Source: JASSUD01 sp031963415 (GTDB taxonomy: Bacteria; Pseudomonadota; Gammaproteobacteria; Burkholderiales; Burkholderiaceae). From it: DNA of 64,000 bases. Under the pieces are notes generated by a model. It saw only the letters and a list, made by a program, of their open reading frames with translations. It had not been told where the DNA came from and made no database searches. The stretch spans positions 868,001 through 932,000 of the forward strand of contig JASSUI010000001.1 in NCBI GenBank assembly GCA_031963415.1. The letters run 5' to 3'. How positions within the stretch are numbered: position 1 is the first letter of the stretch; each line of letters begins with the position of its first letter. The translations under genes were made by a program, and so were the position numbers. Positions 27,890 to 37,088 of this stretch are shown here, in pieces.

Positions 27890-28697
27890 GGTTCTGTCGC
27901 AGTAAATGCTGAAGTAGAATATATCGTTGCTAAAAATCCAGAGGTTGATATCGTGAATCTCGAGATTGCCAAGGTACTCAAACGCCTGCACTATCCGCTA
28001 GAAGTAATGCTGACCTGCGTACGTTGGTATGTAGCCTATCCGCTGAGCCTGCGTCATCTCGAAGAAATAATGGCCGAACGCGGTATCAGCGTTGACCATT
28101 CCACGGTGCATCGCTGGGCAATTAAGCTGCTGCCTGCATTGCAAAAAGTTTTTCGCCGATACAAACGTCAGGTAGGCAAGAGCTGGCACATGGACGAGAC
28201 TTACATCAAGGTTTGCGGCCAATGGAAGTATCTGTATCGTGCCGTCGACAAGCATGGCAACACCATTGATTTCCTGCTGCGTGCCCAACGTAATACCGCT
28301 GCGGCACGGCGTTTTTTCGAAAAAGCCATCGATCAAAACAGTCTCCCTGAGAAAGTGACTATTGACGGGAGCGCTTCTAATTTAGCCGCCCTGTCCGACA
28401 TCAATATCGAGCGGGAGGTGTTCATTACCATCCGAAAAACGAAATATCTCAATAACATTGTCGAGCAAGATCATTGGGCCATCAAACGCATTGCCAATCC
28501 AATGCTCGGCTTCAAGAACTTTCGCTGCGCCGCCATTCTCTTGGGTGGCATCGAACTTGTGCATATGATCGCCAAGGAGCAACTGCGCTGCAACGAAGGT
28601 GCATCCATGTCCGCTGTTCAGCAATTCTATTCTATGGCCGCATAACTTATTTCCAAACAGAGCCTTTGCGAGATGTACTTCTTACTGCGACAGAACC
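27890..28697 (+). mobile_element. IS6-family insertion sequence, copy 1 (808 bp)
   Basis: Bounded by 16-bp inverted ends GGTTCTGTCGCAGTAA (27890-27905 and complement at 28682-28697). It is almost identical to the copy at 36281-37088 and lies in the same orientation. No 8-bp target duplication is visible, as expected after IS6-type cointegrate or deletion events. Confidence 0.9.
27953..28645 (+). CDS. IS6-family transposase
   Basis: 230 aa DDE recombinase. Start set at GTG 27953, because the in-frame ATG at 27878 lies outside the element in NLR debris and the second copy starts at the equivalent GTG. An N-terminal HTH (LRHLEEIMAERGISVDHSTV) precedes the catalytic triad: D in SWHMDETYI, D in VTIDGSAS and E in NNIVEQDHWAIK. 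The complete frame and two near-identical copies suggest recent activity. Confidence 0.93.
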   Translation: MNLEIAKVLKRLHYPLEVMLTCVRWYVAYPLSLRHLEEIMAERGISVDHSTVHRWAIKLLPALQKVFRRYKRQVGKSWHMDETYIKVCGQWKYLYRAVDKHGNTIDFLLRAQRNTAAARRFFEKAIDQNSLPEKVTIDGSASNLAALSDINIEREVFITIRKTKYLNNIVEQDHWAIKRIANPMLGFKNFRCAAILLGGIELVHMIAKEQLRCNEGASMSAVQQFYSMAA

Positions 28698-28992
28698 GGA
28701 AAACTTGCCTAAACAGGGAGAAAGTGTCGTGTCTGCCGGCGGCAGAGGTTCCTTAAAATATGGGGATTACCTGATTTCTCCCTCTTTTCGTTGTACTACT
28801 CTTTGAGTCAAAGCGAGTTTGCTGCCTAGAAGTTTAAAGTCTAATAGCACTTGTATCGTTTCTGTATTCCCGCTATCCATCATTAGAGTTTCGTTGTTCT
28901 GCCCCCCCTTTTTCTGCCAGCTGTGTTACCCAAGAGCTGCGCCGAGAATGGGTTGTTGAAATATAAAGAATTTGCCTAAGACGGAGAAAAAA
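28698..28992 (+). promoter_or_regulatory. Spacer with NLR leader sequence and an older leader relic
   Basis: 28948-28992 (ATGGGTTGTTGAAATATAAA, then TTTGCCTAAGACGGAGA) is a close copy of the leader at 63414-63459, so it is the native upstream region of the NLR gene. Just after the IS6 end, CTTGCCTAAACAGGGAGAAA (near 28704-28723) is a diverged version of the same leader followed by a short dead frame, i.e. the start of another lost NLR. Nothing else is recognised. Confidence 0.55.
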
Positions 28993-31900
28993 ATGTGGAA
29001 TGTATCCAATCAGCCCAATGCTGAGAGCACTCAGTTTTCTCCTGTACTCATCACTGCCTCAGATTATCTCCAACAGGCACCCCTATATCAGCAAAATGGC
29101 AATAGAGCAGCACAACAAGCGTATGACACGGCCATCGATCTGGCTGAAGCTGAAATACAGAACAGTGCTTTTAATCAAGCAAAAGAAGGCGAGCTCATTA
29201 GCCTGTACTTGAAATATGCCAATTTTCTAAATACATCCGGGCAGAGCACGGATAAAGTGAAGACACTGTATGACGCTGCAGTACAAAGAGCTGAGGCACG
29301 GCAGCAGCGTGATCCTGCTGATCCTCAGGAAAAAGCGGCGCTGCTTAAAATATATGAGGATTGGTCAATCATTTTAGTGGCTTGTGGATTATCAGAAGAA
29401 AGATCTAATCTTTTACAAAAAATCCGTGCGCTAGATTCCAGCCCACTACCAAATCATGCTCTCAGTGCTTCTGCTGTTTCGCCAGGCAGTGCATCGGCTT
29501 TGATCCAAACTAGTCAGCCTACCTCAAGCACTTTGCCCTCGCGCTCAGTTGTTCTCGCTATCCAAACAAAAGGTGAGCTGTTGGATTATCTGTTTGAGAA
29601 GATGTTCTCGACGTTAGGATCCTTAAAAGTCTCCGATATCCCTAGTCTGTTTCTCGTCTATGCGCACGACAATTCTGCTCTGGGACAGGCCGAGGCGGGC
29701 ATCTCTCGTTACCTAATCGACAAATTAAAACAAATCCAAGTGCTTAATCTGTATTCGGATCAAACTCCCCTAGGGCAACCTTATTCTGATGTGCAGAAAA
29801 CCTGGAAGCAGGACGACCAACTGTCAGATATCTTAACCAGCCAGCTCTGTTTGCTGCCAGATCAATTAAGCGGCGATGTGGAACTGGTCGATAAGGTGGT
29901 GGTGTGTTGCTCTGAGGTATTAGGCAAATATCTGACAGAATGGCCGCACTATGGAGATTTCTATCAGGCTCTTCAAAAAGCTTACGAGCAAGATCTCGAG
30001 CAGAAGAGCACCTCAGCTATTCGTGAAGTCGTCAAAGTATTTTCCCAAGAAAAAGATTTCCATCATGTGCTCACAGAAATGGCTTTTTTGCAAATCCGCG
30101 CAAAAAAGCGAGGAGAGAAACACGGCATTATTCCAGTGCCGTTAACACCGAATAGCTATGAACGATGCTTGGTGCCTTTTATTCCCACGACCACGGTTCG
30201 TATGGAGGATATTCCTCGTCTGGAAAGTCAAGCTAAAGCAGGACAAGAGATATACCCCAATCAAGGTCGGCACGGGGTACTGTTTAAGCTAATCGAGCGG
30301 CTATTGGTTGGTAACAAGGAAGCTCAGACGTTTTTGGATAATTTTTGGAAGGGGTATAGCGATCTTTTAGCTTGGTTAAAGAATGAACCATCTACATCCA
30401 CATTCGGTGGACGTGGCCTTGAGCTGATCGAGCTCGTAGACCGTATCTTTGGCGACGTAGAGAAAGAGCTGCATAAGAAGCTCTTCGCTACAACGCAGCA
30501 GTTTTGCGATTCTGGCTGGCAGCAAGCTGCCGTGCAACTATTAGATCAATTGCAGCATCTATTTCCACTCTGCATGCAGAACGCGGAAGCTTTACAGAGA
30601 CCACTTCCCCCTCGTTTCTCGTCCATTGAGCTGCGCGAAGCGCTGCGTCGGCATGACGAACGATCTGATTTATCAATCCAGCGAGTGTCAGGCGAAACAG
30701 CCTCGCTGGAGGACTGTTATATCAATCTGGCGATTGTCGAAAGTCAGGCGCAACGTGACAAAGATAGAGAGGAGCTGGAAAAGCAGGCAGCAGCTTTTAA
30801 TCGTTTGCCAAGCGGTGAACAGCTTGAGGCGACTAATCAGAATAAATTAATTTCGTTAGATCAACTCTTTGCGAGGCAGAAACTGCGCGATGGGTCAGAG
30901 GCGATCCCTAAGCGGATTTTAATTCAGGGACGAGCGGGAATTGGTAAGACCACTTTGTGTAAAAAGCTGGTTTATGAATACCACCACAATAAACTTTGGC
31001 AGGACCAGTTTGACTGTGTGTTGTGGGTACCGCTACGGCAACTCAAAACGCATCTCCCTACCCGTTTCGAAGATTTGTTTTGCAAATACTATTTTATCGC
31101 TCATGAAGAAGATCGAGCGAAAGCCCTAGCTAAAACATTTTACGCGCATCGAGACAAGACGCTTTTTATTTTAGATGGTCTGGATGAGGTGATAGGTGAA
31201 TTGGATGATCGTAGTCCGCTCAAGAAATTTCTAGAGGAGCTGCTTAATCAAAAGCATGTGGTCATCACCTCTCGGCCGGCCGGGGTGGACACTCGAGTAC
31301 TTGGAGAATTGGATTTAGAGTTAGAAACCATTGGGTTTAGCCCAGAGAATGTCCATACTTATATTGAAAAATTTGCACCTGAGTCGAACCAAGCTGCGAT
31401 TCAGGAATTTATCAATCGCACGCCTGTAGTTCAAAGCTTAGTGAATATCCCCATTCAGTTGGATGCGCTGTGCTATAGCTGGGACAGACTTCCCAAACAT
31501 CAAGCGGTGACGATGTCGATGCTCTATGAGGCGATGGTCGATAAATTATGGCGCAAAGACAGTATACGTTTAGAGAAAAAAGAGGAAGGTCAGCTATTAG
31601 GAACTGATGTCATTGATAGTTTGTCAGAAGCAGAGCTGGAAGAGCTGATGACAGCCGAGGTTCATTATCTCGGTTATTTAGCATTTAAAGGATTAGAGGC
31701 GGGGCAAATTGAATTTAGCAGACAAGATCTGGGTGATCGCAGGCAGGAATTGAATAAGAGCGCTCAGGCAGGAAAAATATTCCCTATCAGTTTTACCACT
31801 AATCTGAAGAAGACCTCGTATTTACACACAGCTGATGCAAAGCGACCTGAAGGCGAGCGACGTTATCATTTCTTACATTTAACGTTTCAGGAGTTTTTTG

Positions 31901-34527
31901 CGGCAACGTTCCTAACAAAACACCTGCAAGCGTATGCAAAAGTGGAAAGCGCCTCTACTCCCGCCTACGTTATGCAAAAGAGTTTAAGCGCCATCCCAGA
32001 CCGCAATGAGGTAGAAGCGTTTATTGCCACGAATAAATACAATCCGCGGTATGAGATCGTCTGGCGGATGGTTGCAGGTTTACTCAAAGGCGCTGCGCTG
32101 GAAAATTTCTTTCATGTTTTGATCCAAGCGCCACGAGATCTGATCGGGGTGCGGCATCAACTGGTAATGCTTGGGTGTTTACAAGAAGCCCAGGCGCAAT
32201 TGAAGGACGACGCTATCAAACAACATTTAGAAAACGAAGCCAGGCAGTGGCTAGAGTTTGAGGTAAATGGACGAAGCGACTACAGTCGTTTAGGTAGTCA
32301 GCGCGTTTTTCCGGAGCATCTACTGCTGGAAAGCCTTAGTCAGGCTAAGAAGGAGAGAAAATATCCCATCATGTTAACTTTGGGAAAACGTCCAACTTTG
32401 TCTGATAAAGCAGTCTTGGCCTTGATGGACTCATTAAAAGATGAAGACGAATATGTCAGGTCTGAGGTCGAGAATGCCTTAGGCCGTCATACTGTGCTGC
32501 CCACCGACACCGTCAAAGCCTTGATAGATACCTTAAAGGATGAAAACTGGTATGTCAGGTCTGCGGCCGCGAAGGCCTTAGGTAGTCAGACTGCACTGTC
32601 CGCCGACGCCATCAAGGCCCTGATAGGCACCGCGCAGGATGAAAGCGAGGATGTCGTGTCGGCGGCTGGGAGGGCTTTACACAATCAGACTGCGCTGCCC
32701 CTCGACGCCCTCAAGGCCTTGATAGCCTACTTGAAGGATGAAGACGAGGGCTTCAGGTATGTGGCCGCGAGGCTTTTAGGCAAACAGACTGCGCTGTCCC
32801 TGGATGCCGTCAAGGCCTTGATAGACACCTTGAAGGATGAAGCCAGGGATGTCAGGTCTGCGTCCGCGATGGCCTTAGGCAATCAGACTACACTGTCCCC
32901 CAATGCCGTCAGAGACCTGATGGACGCCTTGAAGGATGAAGACCGCAAGGTCAGGTCCAAGGCCGCGGAGGCCTTAGGCAAACAGACTGCGCTGTCCCTG
33001 GACGCCGTCAAGGCCCTGATAGACACTTTGAAGGATGAAAACTGGTATGTCAGGTCTGTGGTCGCGGGTGCCTTAGGCAATCAGATTACACTGTCCCTGG
33101 ACGCCGTCAAGGCCTTGATAGACACCTTGAAGGATGAAGCCAGGGATGTCAGGTCTGCGGCCGCGAAGGCCTTAGGCAATCAGACTGCACTGTCCCCCGA
33201 CGCTGTCAAGGCTTTGATAGATACCTTGAAAGATAAAACCAGGGATAGGGATGTCAGGTCCGAGGCCGCGGAGGCCTTAGGCAAACAGACTGCGCTGTCT
33301 CTGGACGCCGTCAAGGCCTTGATAGACACTTCGAAGGATAGAGACTGGGAGGTCGGGTTTGCGGCTGCGAGAGGCCTAGCCTATCAGACTGCACTGTCCC
33401 CCGACGTCGTCAAGGCCTTGATGAACTTCTTGACGGATGGAGACTGGAGTGTCAGGTTTGCGGCCGCGGGTGTCTTAGGTCGTCAGACTGCACTGCCCCT
33501 CGACGCTGTCAAGGCCTTGATAGACACCTTGAAGGATGAAAGTGGGGGTGTCAGATCCGAGGCCGCGAGGGCTTTAGGCCTTCAGACTGCGCTGCCCCTT
33601 GACGCCGTCAAGGCCTTGATAGATACCTTGAAGAATGAAAACTGGTATGTCAGATCTGAGGCTGCGAAAGCTTTAGGCAATCAGACTGCACTGTCCCCCG
33701 ACGTCGTCAAAGCCTTGATAGACACCTTGAAGGATGAAAACTGGAAGGTCAGGTCTGCAGCTGCGAGAGCCTTAAAAGGCTATCAGGCTGCACTGCCCCC
33801 CGACGCCGTCATGGCCTTGATAGATACCTTGAAGGATGAAAACTGGGAGGTCGGGTCTACGGCTGCGAGAGCCTTAGGCAATCTGACTGCACTGTCTACC
33901 CACGCCGTTAGGGCCTTGATAGTCTCCTTGAAGGATGAAAAATGGCACGTCAGGTCTGCGGCCGCGGAGGCCTTAGGCAATCTGACTGCGCTGTCTACCG
34001 ATGCCGTTAAGGCTTTGACAGCCTCTTTGAAGGATGAAGTCAGCAATGTCAGCGTTGCGGCCGCGAATGCCTTAAGCCGTCAGATTGCACTGCCTACCGA
34101 TGCCGTCAAGGCTTTGATAGCCTTCTTCAAGAATGAAAACGGGTATGTCAGGTCTGCGGCCGCGAGTGTCTTAGGCAGCCACATGAATCGACTTTTCACT
34201 ATGTTTGGGCACATGGAGCGAAACCAGGTAGAAGCACTCTATACTCAATTCTTGTTCCCGCTCAGTTGTAAGCAGATCTTATCACTCTATATTCAAGCCA
34301 ACCAACTTCACTTTTATACAGCGACGGGGCCTGGACAACCTGTTCAGCTGACAGCTGGGCAGTGTCGAATACTTAGTGAGGCTTTTACAGCTGCTCAGAC
34401 AAAAGCTGGGATCCCTATACCCAATGCTTATTCCCATACGGTAGCGAGCAAATCACATCGCTCTATATTCAAGCTAGCCAACTTCACTTTTACACAGCGA
34501 CGGGGCCCGGGCAATCTGTTCAGCTGA
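28993..34527 (+). CDS. Giant NLR-like STAND protein: TPR - TIR/SEFIR-like - NACHT - HEAT
   Basis: 1844 aa. ATG 28993 has GGAG 6 bp upstream; a TTG at 28972 lies in the conserved leader. TPR-like helices cover about 25-145. The TIR/SEFIR-like domain covers 218-400 (SLFLVYAHDN, VDKVVVCCSEV near 299, IIPVPL near 379). NACHT: Walker A GRAGIGKTT near 646, Walker B LFILDGLDE near 725, VVITSRPAG near 756. Eighteen HEAT-like repeats of 33 aa (1135-1733) form the sensor arm. Residues 27-948 are identical to those of the minus-strand gene at 53899-58716. The last 25 or so residues are aberrant: a duplication near 34250-34540 shifts the frame, so a native end like LHFYTATGPGQ... is read out of frame. 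It sits between two IS6 copies. Confidence 0.85.
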   Translation: MWNVSNQPNAESTQFSPVLITASDYLQQAPLYQQNGNRAAQQAYDTAIDLAEAEIQNSAFNQAKEGELISLYLKYANFLNTSGQSTDKVKTLYDAAVQRAEARQQRDPADPQEKAALLKIYEDWSIILVACGLSEERSNLLQKIRALDSSPLPNHALSASAVSPGSASALIQTSQPTSSTLPSRSVVLAIQTKGELLDYLFEKMFSTLGSLKVSDIPSLFLVYAHDNSALGQAEAGISRYLIDKLKQIQVLNLYSDQTPLGQPYSDVQKTWKQDDQLSDILTSQLCLLPDQLSGDVELVDKVVVCCSEVLGKYLTEWPHYGDFYQALQKAYEQDLEQKSTSAIREVVKVFSQEKDFHHVLTEMAFLQIRAKKRGEKHGIIPVPLTPNSYERCLVPFIPTTTVRMEDIPRLESQAKAGQEIYPNQGRHGVLFKLIERLLVGNKEAQTFLDNFWKGYSDLLAWLKNEPSTSTFGGRGLELIELVDRIFGDVEKELHKKLFATTQQFCDSGWQQAAVQLLDQLQHLFPLCMQNAEALQRPLPPRFSSIELREALRRHDERSDLSIQRVSGETASLEDCYINLAIVESQAQRDKDREELEKQAAAFNRLPSGEQLEATNQNKLISLDQLFARQKLRDGSEAIPKRILIQGRAGIGKTTLCKKLVYEYHHNKLWQDQFDCVLWVPLRQLKTHLPTRFEDLFCKYYFIAHEEDRAKALAKTFYAHRDKTLFILDGLDEVIGELDDRSPLKKFLEELLNQKHVVITSRPAGVDTRVLGELDLELETIGFSPENVHTYIEKFAPESNQAAIQEFINRTPVVQSLVNIPIQLDALCYSWDRLPKHQAVTMSMLYEAMVDKLWRKDSIRLEKKEEGQLLGTDVIDSLSEAELEELMTAEVHYLGYLAFKGLEAGQIEFSRQDLGDRRQELNKSAQAGKIFPISFTTNLKKTSYLHTADAKRPEGERRYHFLHLTFQEFFAATFLTKHLQAYAKVESASTPAYVMQKSLSAIPDRNEVEAFIATNKYNPRYEIVWRMVAGLLKGAALENFFHVLIQAPRDLIGVRHQLVMLGCLQEAQAQLKDDAIKQHLENEARQWLEFEVNGRSDYSRLGSQRVFPEHLLLESLSQAKKERKYPIMLTLGKRPTLSDKAVLALMDSLKDEDEYVRSEVENALGRHTVLPTDTVKALIDTLKDENWYVRSAAAKALGSQTALSADAIKALIGTAQDESEDVVSAAGRALHNQTALPLDALKALIAYLKDEDEGFRYVAARLLGKQTALSLDAVKALIDTLKDEARDVRSASAMALGNQTTLSPNAVRDLMDALKDEDRKVRSKAAEALGKQTALSLDAVKALIDTLKDENWYVRSVVAGALGNQITLSLDAVKALIDTLKDEARDVRSAAAKALGNQTALSPDAVKALIDTLKDKTRDRDVRSEAAEALGKQTALSLDAVKALIDTSKDRDWEVGFAAARGLAYQTALSPDVVKALMNFLTDGDWSVRFAAAGVLGRQTALPLDAVKALIDTLKDESGGVRSEAARALGLQTALPLDAVKALIDTLKNENWYVRSEAAKALGNQTALSPDVVKALIDTLKDENWKVRSAAARALKGYQAALPPDAVMALIDTLKDENWEVGSTAARALGNLTALSTHAVRALIVSLKDEKWHVRSAAAEALGNLTALSTDAVKALTASLKDEVSNVSVAAANALSRQIALPTDAVKALIAFFKNENGYVRSAAASVLGSHMNRLFTMFGHMERNQVEALYTQFLFPLSCKQILSLYIQANQLHFYTATGPGQPVQLTAGQCRILSEAFTAAQTKAGIPIPNAYSHTVASKSHRSIFKLANFTFTQRRGPGNLFS
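29074..31839 (+). repeat. Arm 1 of a 2,766-bp inverted repeat (partner 55873-58638)
   Basis: Spot comparison of several stretches and the complete identity of the encoded protein indicate the arms are the same sequence over the same length. The boundaries are sharp: upstream of 29074 and after 31839 the two genes diverge at once. The arms cover TPR, TIR-like and NACHT coding sequence. Confidence 0.88.
32395..34190 (+). repeat. Array of 18 HEAT-coding repeats, about 99 bp each
   Basis: Unit consensus ALSLDAVKALIDTLKDENWY then VRSAAAKALGNQT. The two helices are strongly conserved, while the turn after KDE changes in nearly every unit (NWY, SED, DEG, ARD, DRK, SGG, NWK, NWE, KWH, VSN). DNA identity between units is high. 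Confidence 0.9.
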
Positions 34528-34640
34528 CAGCTGGGCAGCGTCAGAGTAAACAATGGGATGGACGCTCCCCCCTTAAACGGCATCATGATGTGCCGAAATG
34601 GGATTTCAAATTGACCCATTGACAGACGGGAGCATCCACC

Positions 34641-34712
34641 ATGAAGGTTACAACAGTAGGTATCGATTTGGCCAAAAATTTATTTCAATTACACGGCGTA
34701 GAGGATCGGCAT
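34641..34712 (+). pseudogene. IS110-family transposase 5' fragment
   Basis: 24 codons, MKVTTVGIDLAKNLFQLHGV then EDRH, are the N-terminal catalytic strand of an IS110/IS1111 DEDD transposase, with the first D in GIDLAK. It is cut off by a group II intron fragment at about 34713. Confidence 0.75.
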
Positions 34713-35602
34713 AGGGGGGATCTTCTCCGCCCCTGCCACACCACCCGGCATGCGGGTCCGCACCGGGCGGTTCGAGAAGTTGAGGTTAAGAAGAGAGTTT
34801 AGGCATACCGAGCCGATCAAAGTAAGCAATGGTCAGTATTTTGTTCAGCCCAAGTCCACTATTGTGCCACCAGCGACGACCATTCTTTGCTATCTTCGCC
34901 GCTAGAATATTTGAGGCACCTAGTGCTAGCAGTTTCCGATAGATCGTTCTGCCGTGTCGCCATTGTTTCAGTTGAAGCGCCCTTAATCGATGTCGCATCC
35001 ATTCATCCAATTCTCGAAAGACATTGGGTGTTTGGGCTAATTGATAATAGGCTTTCCATCCTAATACGTAGCGTCTAAGCTTTTCGATCACCTGTTCCAT
35101 ACTGCGTCCTGCTGATCGTCCGGTCAATTGCCTGACTCGAGCCTTAAACGTCTCTCGTGCTTGTGTGGATACGCGACGCTTGACCTCTCTTTTCGGCGCA
35201 GCCCATAGGCTATAACCTAGAAATTTGCGGCCAAGTGCGCTGGTCACCGCACTCTTAGTCCCGTTGACTTTCAAATGCAGTTTTCCGTACAAGCATCTGA
35301 GTCGTGCCATCACTCGATGTCCTGCTCTCCAGCTACGTACGTACACATTGTTATCGTCCGCGTAGCGGACGAACCGGTGGCCTTGCTTCTCTAATTCTCG
35401 ATCTACTTCATCGAGTAATACATTAGCAAGTAACGGCGATAGCGGCCCACCTTGCGATGTGCCTTGATTCCGTTTTATCTTGACGCCATCTTGCATCAAC
35501 CCTGCATTCAGATAGCTTCGTATAAGCCGTATCACGGCTTTATCTACGATGTGCTTCTGAAAGCGGCTTATCAGTATGTCGTGGTTAACATGGTCGAAGG
35601 AA
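34713..35602 (-). mobile_element. Truncated group II intron (3' part)
   Basis: On the minus strand the maturase reading frame is followed by GAACCGCCCGGTGCGGACCC and a complementary GC-rich segment typical of domains V-VI, ending in a pyrimidine-rich run at the IS110 boundary. The 5' intron half and the first part of its protein are missing, cut near 35602. It cannot splice. Confidence 0.75.
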
Positions 35603-35610
35603 ACCACCAC
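34786..35610 (-). pseudogene. ltrA: Group II intron reverse transcriptase/maturase, N-terminus lost
   Basis: About 270 codons remain. Present: FDHVNHDIL (RT domain 2), SQGGPLSPLLANVLLDEVD, catalytic RYADDNNVYV, the maturase X domain (about 160-215) and a short C-terminus with WWHNSGLGLN. RT blocks 0-1, roughly the first 100-150 residues of an intact maturase, are missing. The few codons before FDHVNHD come from unrelated sequence at the junction. Confidence 0.85.
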
Positions 35611-35639
35611 AAACTACCCCATCTCACCCTCTTCCCGAA

Positions 35640-35993
35640 TCAGTTATCATCATTCGAGAAGGCCACCCGTTCAAAGGACAATCACTCAAAGTGCTAAGCC
35701 GGCGACAGTACATTGGGCGGCCGCACTTTCTACTTATTTTTCCCGACGAATCATGCTCACTCATTCCTATTGAATGGACTGATTTCCAAATTGACAGTTC
35801 CCACCAGGGGCCTTCAGCTATAACACCTACATCAAGGCTGTTGGGTTCAATTTCTGACTTGCTACATATGCGTCAGATCGTCGATGCTTTGCTTTGTGTC
35901 AACAGCAATGTAAAACTGACCCACTTTATTGCTGATCAGCAACTTAAAAGTGCCCCACCTCGCTTGATGTTACGGATTGACGAGCCTGAATAA
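35640..35993 (+). pseudogene. IS21-associated small ORF (DUF5372-like) fragment
   Basis: The frame reads REGHPFKGQSLKVLSRRQYI and then LLIFPDESCSLIPIEWTDF, resembling the small DUF5372 proteins found beside IS21-type elements. The 5' end is lost at the intron junction. The frame runs on past its natural end through a stretch resembling an IS21 terminus (CTGACCCACTTTATTGCTGA) to 35993. Confidence 0.4.
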
Positions 35994-36280
35994 TGCCGGC
36001 CTTACGTTTGTCTTTAAGTCTAAAGCTCTCTCCTTTAATGTGAGTCACATGGGCGTGGTGAAGTAAACGATCCAACATAGCAGCGGTGAGCGTGGTGTCA
36101 TTGGCAAAGGCTTGATCCCATTGTCCAAAGGACAAATTGCTGGTCATGAGCAAAGCGGCTTTTTCATAACGTTTAGCGACGACTTGGAAGAATAAATTAG
36201 CTTGGTCTCTTTCCATCGGGAGATAACCGATTTCATCAATAATAAACAGGCGTGGCGCGCTTACATTGCGCTGAATAAAC
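35944..36280 (-). pseudogene. istB: IS21 helper ATPase (IstB) C-terminal fragment
   Basis: Walker B and following regions are clear: RLFIIDEIGYLPMERDQANL, then LLMTSNLSFGQWDQAFANDT, then LDRLLHHAHVTHIKGESFRL. The N-terminal part with Walker A is missing because an IS6 copy begins at 36281. Confidence 0.85.
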
Positions 36281-37088
36281 GGTTCTGTCGCAGTAAATGC
36301 TGAAGTAGAATATATCGTTGCTAAAAATCCAGAGGTTGATATCGTGAATCTCGAGATTGCCAAGGTACTCAAACGCCTGCACTATCCGCTAGAAGTAATG
36401 CTGACCTGCGTACGTTGGTATGTAGCCTATCCGCTGAGCCTGCGTCATCTCGAAGAAATAATGGCCGAACGCGGTATCAGCGTTGACCATTCCACGGTGC
36501 ATCGCTGGGCAATTAAGCTGCTGCCTGCATTGCAAAAAGTTTTTCGCCGATACAAACGTCAGGTAGGCAAGAGCTGGCACATGGACGAGACTTACATCAA
36601 GGTTTGCGGCCAATGGAAGTATCTGTATCGTGCCGTCGACAAGCATGGCAACACCATTGATTTCCTGCTGCGTGCCCAACGTAATACCGCTGCGGCACGG
36701 CGTTTTTTCGAAAAAGCCATCGATCAAAACAGTCTCCCTGAGAAAGTGACTATTGACGGGAGCGCTTCTAATTTAGCCGCCCTGTCCGACATCAATATCG
36801 AGCGGGAGGTGTTCATTACCATCCGAAAAACGAAATATCTCAATAACATTGTCGAGCAAGATCATTGGGCCATCAAACGCATTGCCAATCCAATGCTCGG
36901 CTTCAAGAACTTTCGCTGCGCGGCCATTCTCTTGGGTGGCATCGAACTTATGCATATGATCGCCAAGGAGCAACTGCGCTGCAACGAAGGTGCATCCATG
37001 TCCGCTGTTCAGCAATTCTATTCTATGGCCACATAACTTATTTCCAAACAGAGCCTTTGCGAGATGTACTTCTTACTGCGACAGAACC
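36281..37088 (+). mobile_element. IS6-family insertion sequence, copy 2 (808 bp)
   Basis: Same terminal repeats, length and orientation as copy 1 at 27890-28697. The left end interrupts istB, the right end an NB-ARC-type gene, and flanks show no target duplication. The two copies enclose 7.6 kb with the NACHT-HEAT gene, as a pseudo-compound transposon would. Confidence 0.9.
36344..37036 (+). CDS. IS6-family transposase
   Basis: 230 aa, GTG start. It differs from copy 1 at only two positions seen (GIELMHMIA for GIELVHMIA, and last residue T for A). The DDE triad is intact. Confidence 0.93.
   Translation: MNLEIAKVLKRLHYPLEVMLTCVRWYVAYPLSLRHLEEIMAERGISVDHSTVHRWAIKLLPALQKVFRRYKRQVGKSWHMDETYIKVCGQWKYLYRAVDKHGNTIDFLLRAQRNTAAARRFFEKAIDQNSLPEKVTIDGSASNLAALSDINIEREVFITIRKTKYLNNIVEQDHWAIKRIANPMLGFKNFRCAAILLGGIELMHMIAKEQLRCNEGASMSAVQQFYSMAT

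Noticed and set aside
27878..27952. Upstream ATG start for IS6 transposase copy 1
   Set aside because: The ATG lies outside the element in NLR debris; copy 2 has no such extension, so the GTG at 27953 is used.
32395..34190. Regular tandem repeats that could suggest a CRISPR or satellite
   Set aside because: The units of about 99 bp (and the 126-129 bp WD40 units) keep a reading frame and encode HEAT or WD40 motifs; there are no short direct repeats with unique spacers, and no cas genes.
35944..36372. IstB frame extending to 36372
   Set aside because: Codons beyond 36280 read antisense IS6 sequence; only 35944-36280 is istB.
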